A stretch of DNA of 64,000 bases from Nitrososphaerota archaeon. Lineage in GTDB: Archaea > Thermoproteota > Nitrososphaeria > Nitrososphaerales > Nitrososphaeraceae. Both the position numbers and the translations under genes were made by a program. The stretch spans positions 38,312 through 102,311 of the forward strand of contig VBPX01000041.1 in the NCBI GenBank assembly GCA_005877075.1, read 5' to 3'. The notes under the pieces were generated by a model, which saw nothing but the letters and a program-made list of their open reading frames with translations, searched no databases and was not told the DNA's origin. This document shows, one piece after another, positions 63,851-64,000 of the stretch. Positions within the stretch are counted from its first letter, which is position 1. Each line of letters opens with the position of its first letter.

Positions 63851-64000
63851 ATGCCAAAAAAGGGAGGAGGCCTGCTTTTACTGCAGGAGACAATTTCACA
63901 GCAAAAGGTAATTGACTTTTTAAACAGCATCGCAAGAAACAGTGAGAAGTCAAAGAACACTTATTCTTTGGGTCTAGCACAGAAGCACCTAACAAATACT
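63851..64000 (+). CDS. Probable tyrosine recombinase, N-terminal fragment at window end
   Basis: 50 codons from an ATG, open to the window edge: GGGLLLLQETISQQKVIDFL then NSIARNSEKSKNTYSLGLAQ. The VIDFLNSI...S..T...Y pattern is that of the SAM-like core-binding domain of phage-type integrases. Catalytic residues would lie outside the window. It may mark the left edge of an integrated element. Confidence 0.55.
   Translation, partial: MPKKGGGLLLLQETISQQKVIDFLNSIARNSEKSKNTYSLGLAQKHLTNT

Noticed and set aside
1-64000. CRISPR arrays, rRNA or complete insertion sequences
   Set aside because: No regularly spaced repeats, rRNA-like sequence, transposase or TnpB frame is seen on either strand.

Overview
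This window reads as a piece of an ammonia-oxidising archaeal (Thaumarchaeota/Nitrososphaeria) chromosome. The evidence is archaeal-type information processing (aRF1, Nop5 and fibrillarin, Pop4/Rpp29 inside the ribosomal operon, S4e, S24e, S27ae, a proteasome alpha subunit, SRP54, a Pus10-like protein), an ESCRT-III/CdvB-type division protein, methylmalonyl-CoA mutase genes of the kind used in the thaumarchaeal 3-hydroxypropionate/4-hydroxybutyrate cycle, and tRNA genes with introns at unusual positions. The DNA is AT-rich, which by inference fits a low-GC lineage such as Nitrosopumilales or Candidatus Nitrosocosmicus better than Nitrososphaera proper. No rRNA operon, CRISPR array or complete insertion sequence is visible.

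Layout. 1-2334: methylmalonyl-CoA mutase large subunit (cut by the window edge), its MeaB GTPase, and the divergent B12-binding subunit. 2335-6150: accessory stretch with small proteins, a broken CHRD-domain gene, a dual-specificity phosphatase and a broken MEDS/response-regulator gene. 6466-17871: ilvC, NMN adenylyltransferase, MetRS, S-adenosylhomocysteine hydrolase, a Rieske protein, CysRS, two exported or membrane proteins, an HTH-CBS regulator, aRF1 and a HIT protein. 17944-25656: ilvD (broken), a VOC protein, a dehydrogenase with an LsrF-like aldolase, Nop5-fibrillarin and RNase HII (start broken). 25731-36740: Trm1, a broken TPR gene, an orphan ABC ATPase, a MetF-like protein, a Nudix hydrolase, a UbiD-family protein, PurC, DUF371, proteasome alpha, a thioredoxin-fold protein and a SPOUT methyltransferase. 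36854-44676: a ribosomal protein operon from L3 to L6, without L2. 44754-48490: nucleotidyltransferase, LLM oxidoreductase, thiolase and DUF35. 48668-54143: tRNA-Asn and the biotin genes bioA, bioB and bioF, with a serine recombinase between bioA and bioB. 54388-64000: CdvB-type protein, tRNA-Thr, PurS, ArgRS, phosphoglycolate phosphatase, tRNA-Arg, S24e-S27ae, Pus10, SRP54, a diphthamide ligase and the start of a likely tyrosine recombinase.

How genes work together. The mutase locus feeds succinyl-CoA formation. ilvC and ilvD are consecutive steps of branched-chain amino acid synthesis. bioF, bioA and bioB are three of the four late biotin steps (bioD is not here), and biotin would serve the acetyl/propionyl-CoA carboxylase of the carbon cycle. 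Nop5 and fibrillarin form the C/D-box RNP. Many first genes have a TATA-like box about 25-35 nt before the start codon and no room for a leader, whereas several internal operon genes have Shine-Dalgarno-like sequences.

The most notable global feature is that five otherwise good genes, and one weaker open frame, are disrupted. All but one can be repaired by removing a single base, usually from a short homopolymer. ilvD instead seems to lack about 14 nt. This could be real decay, but it looks as much like uncorrected sequencing or assembly indels, and it should be settled before any of these genes is called a pseudogene.
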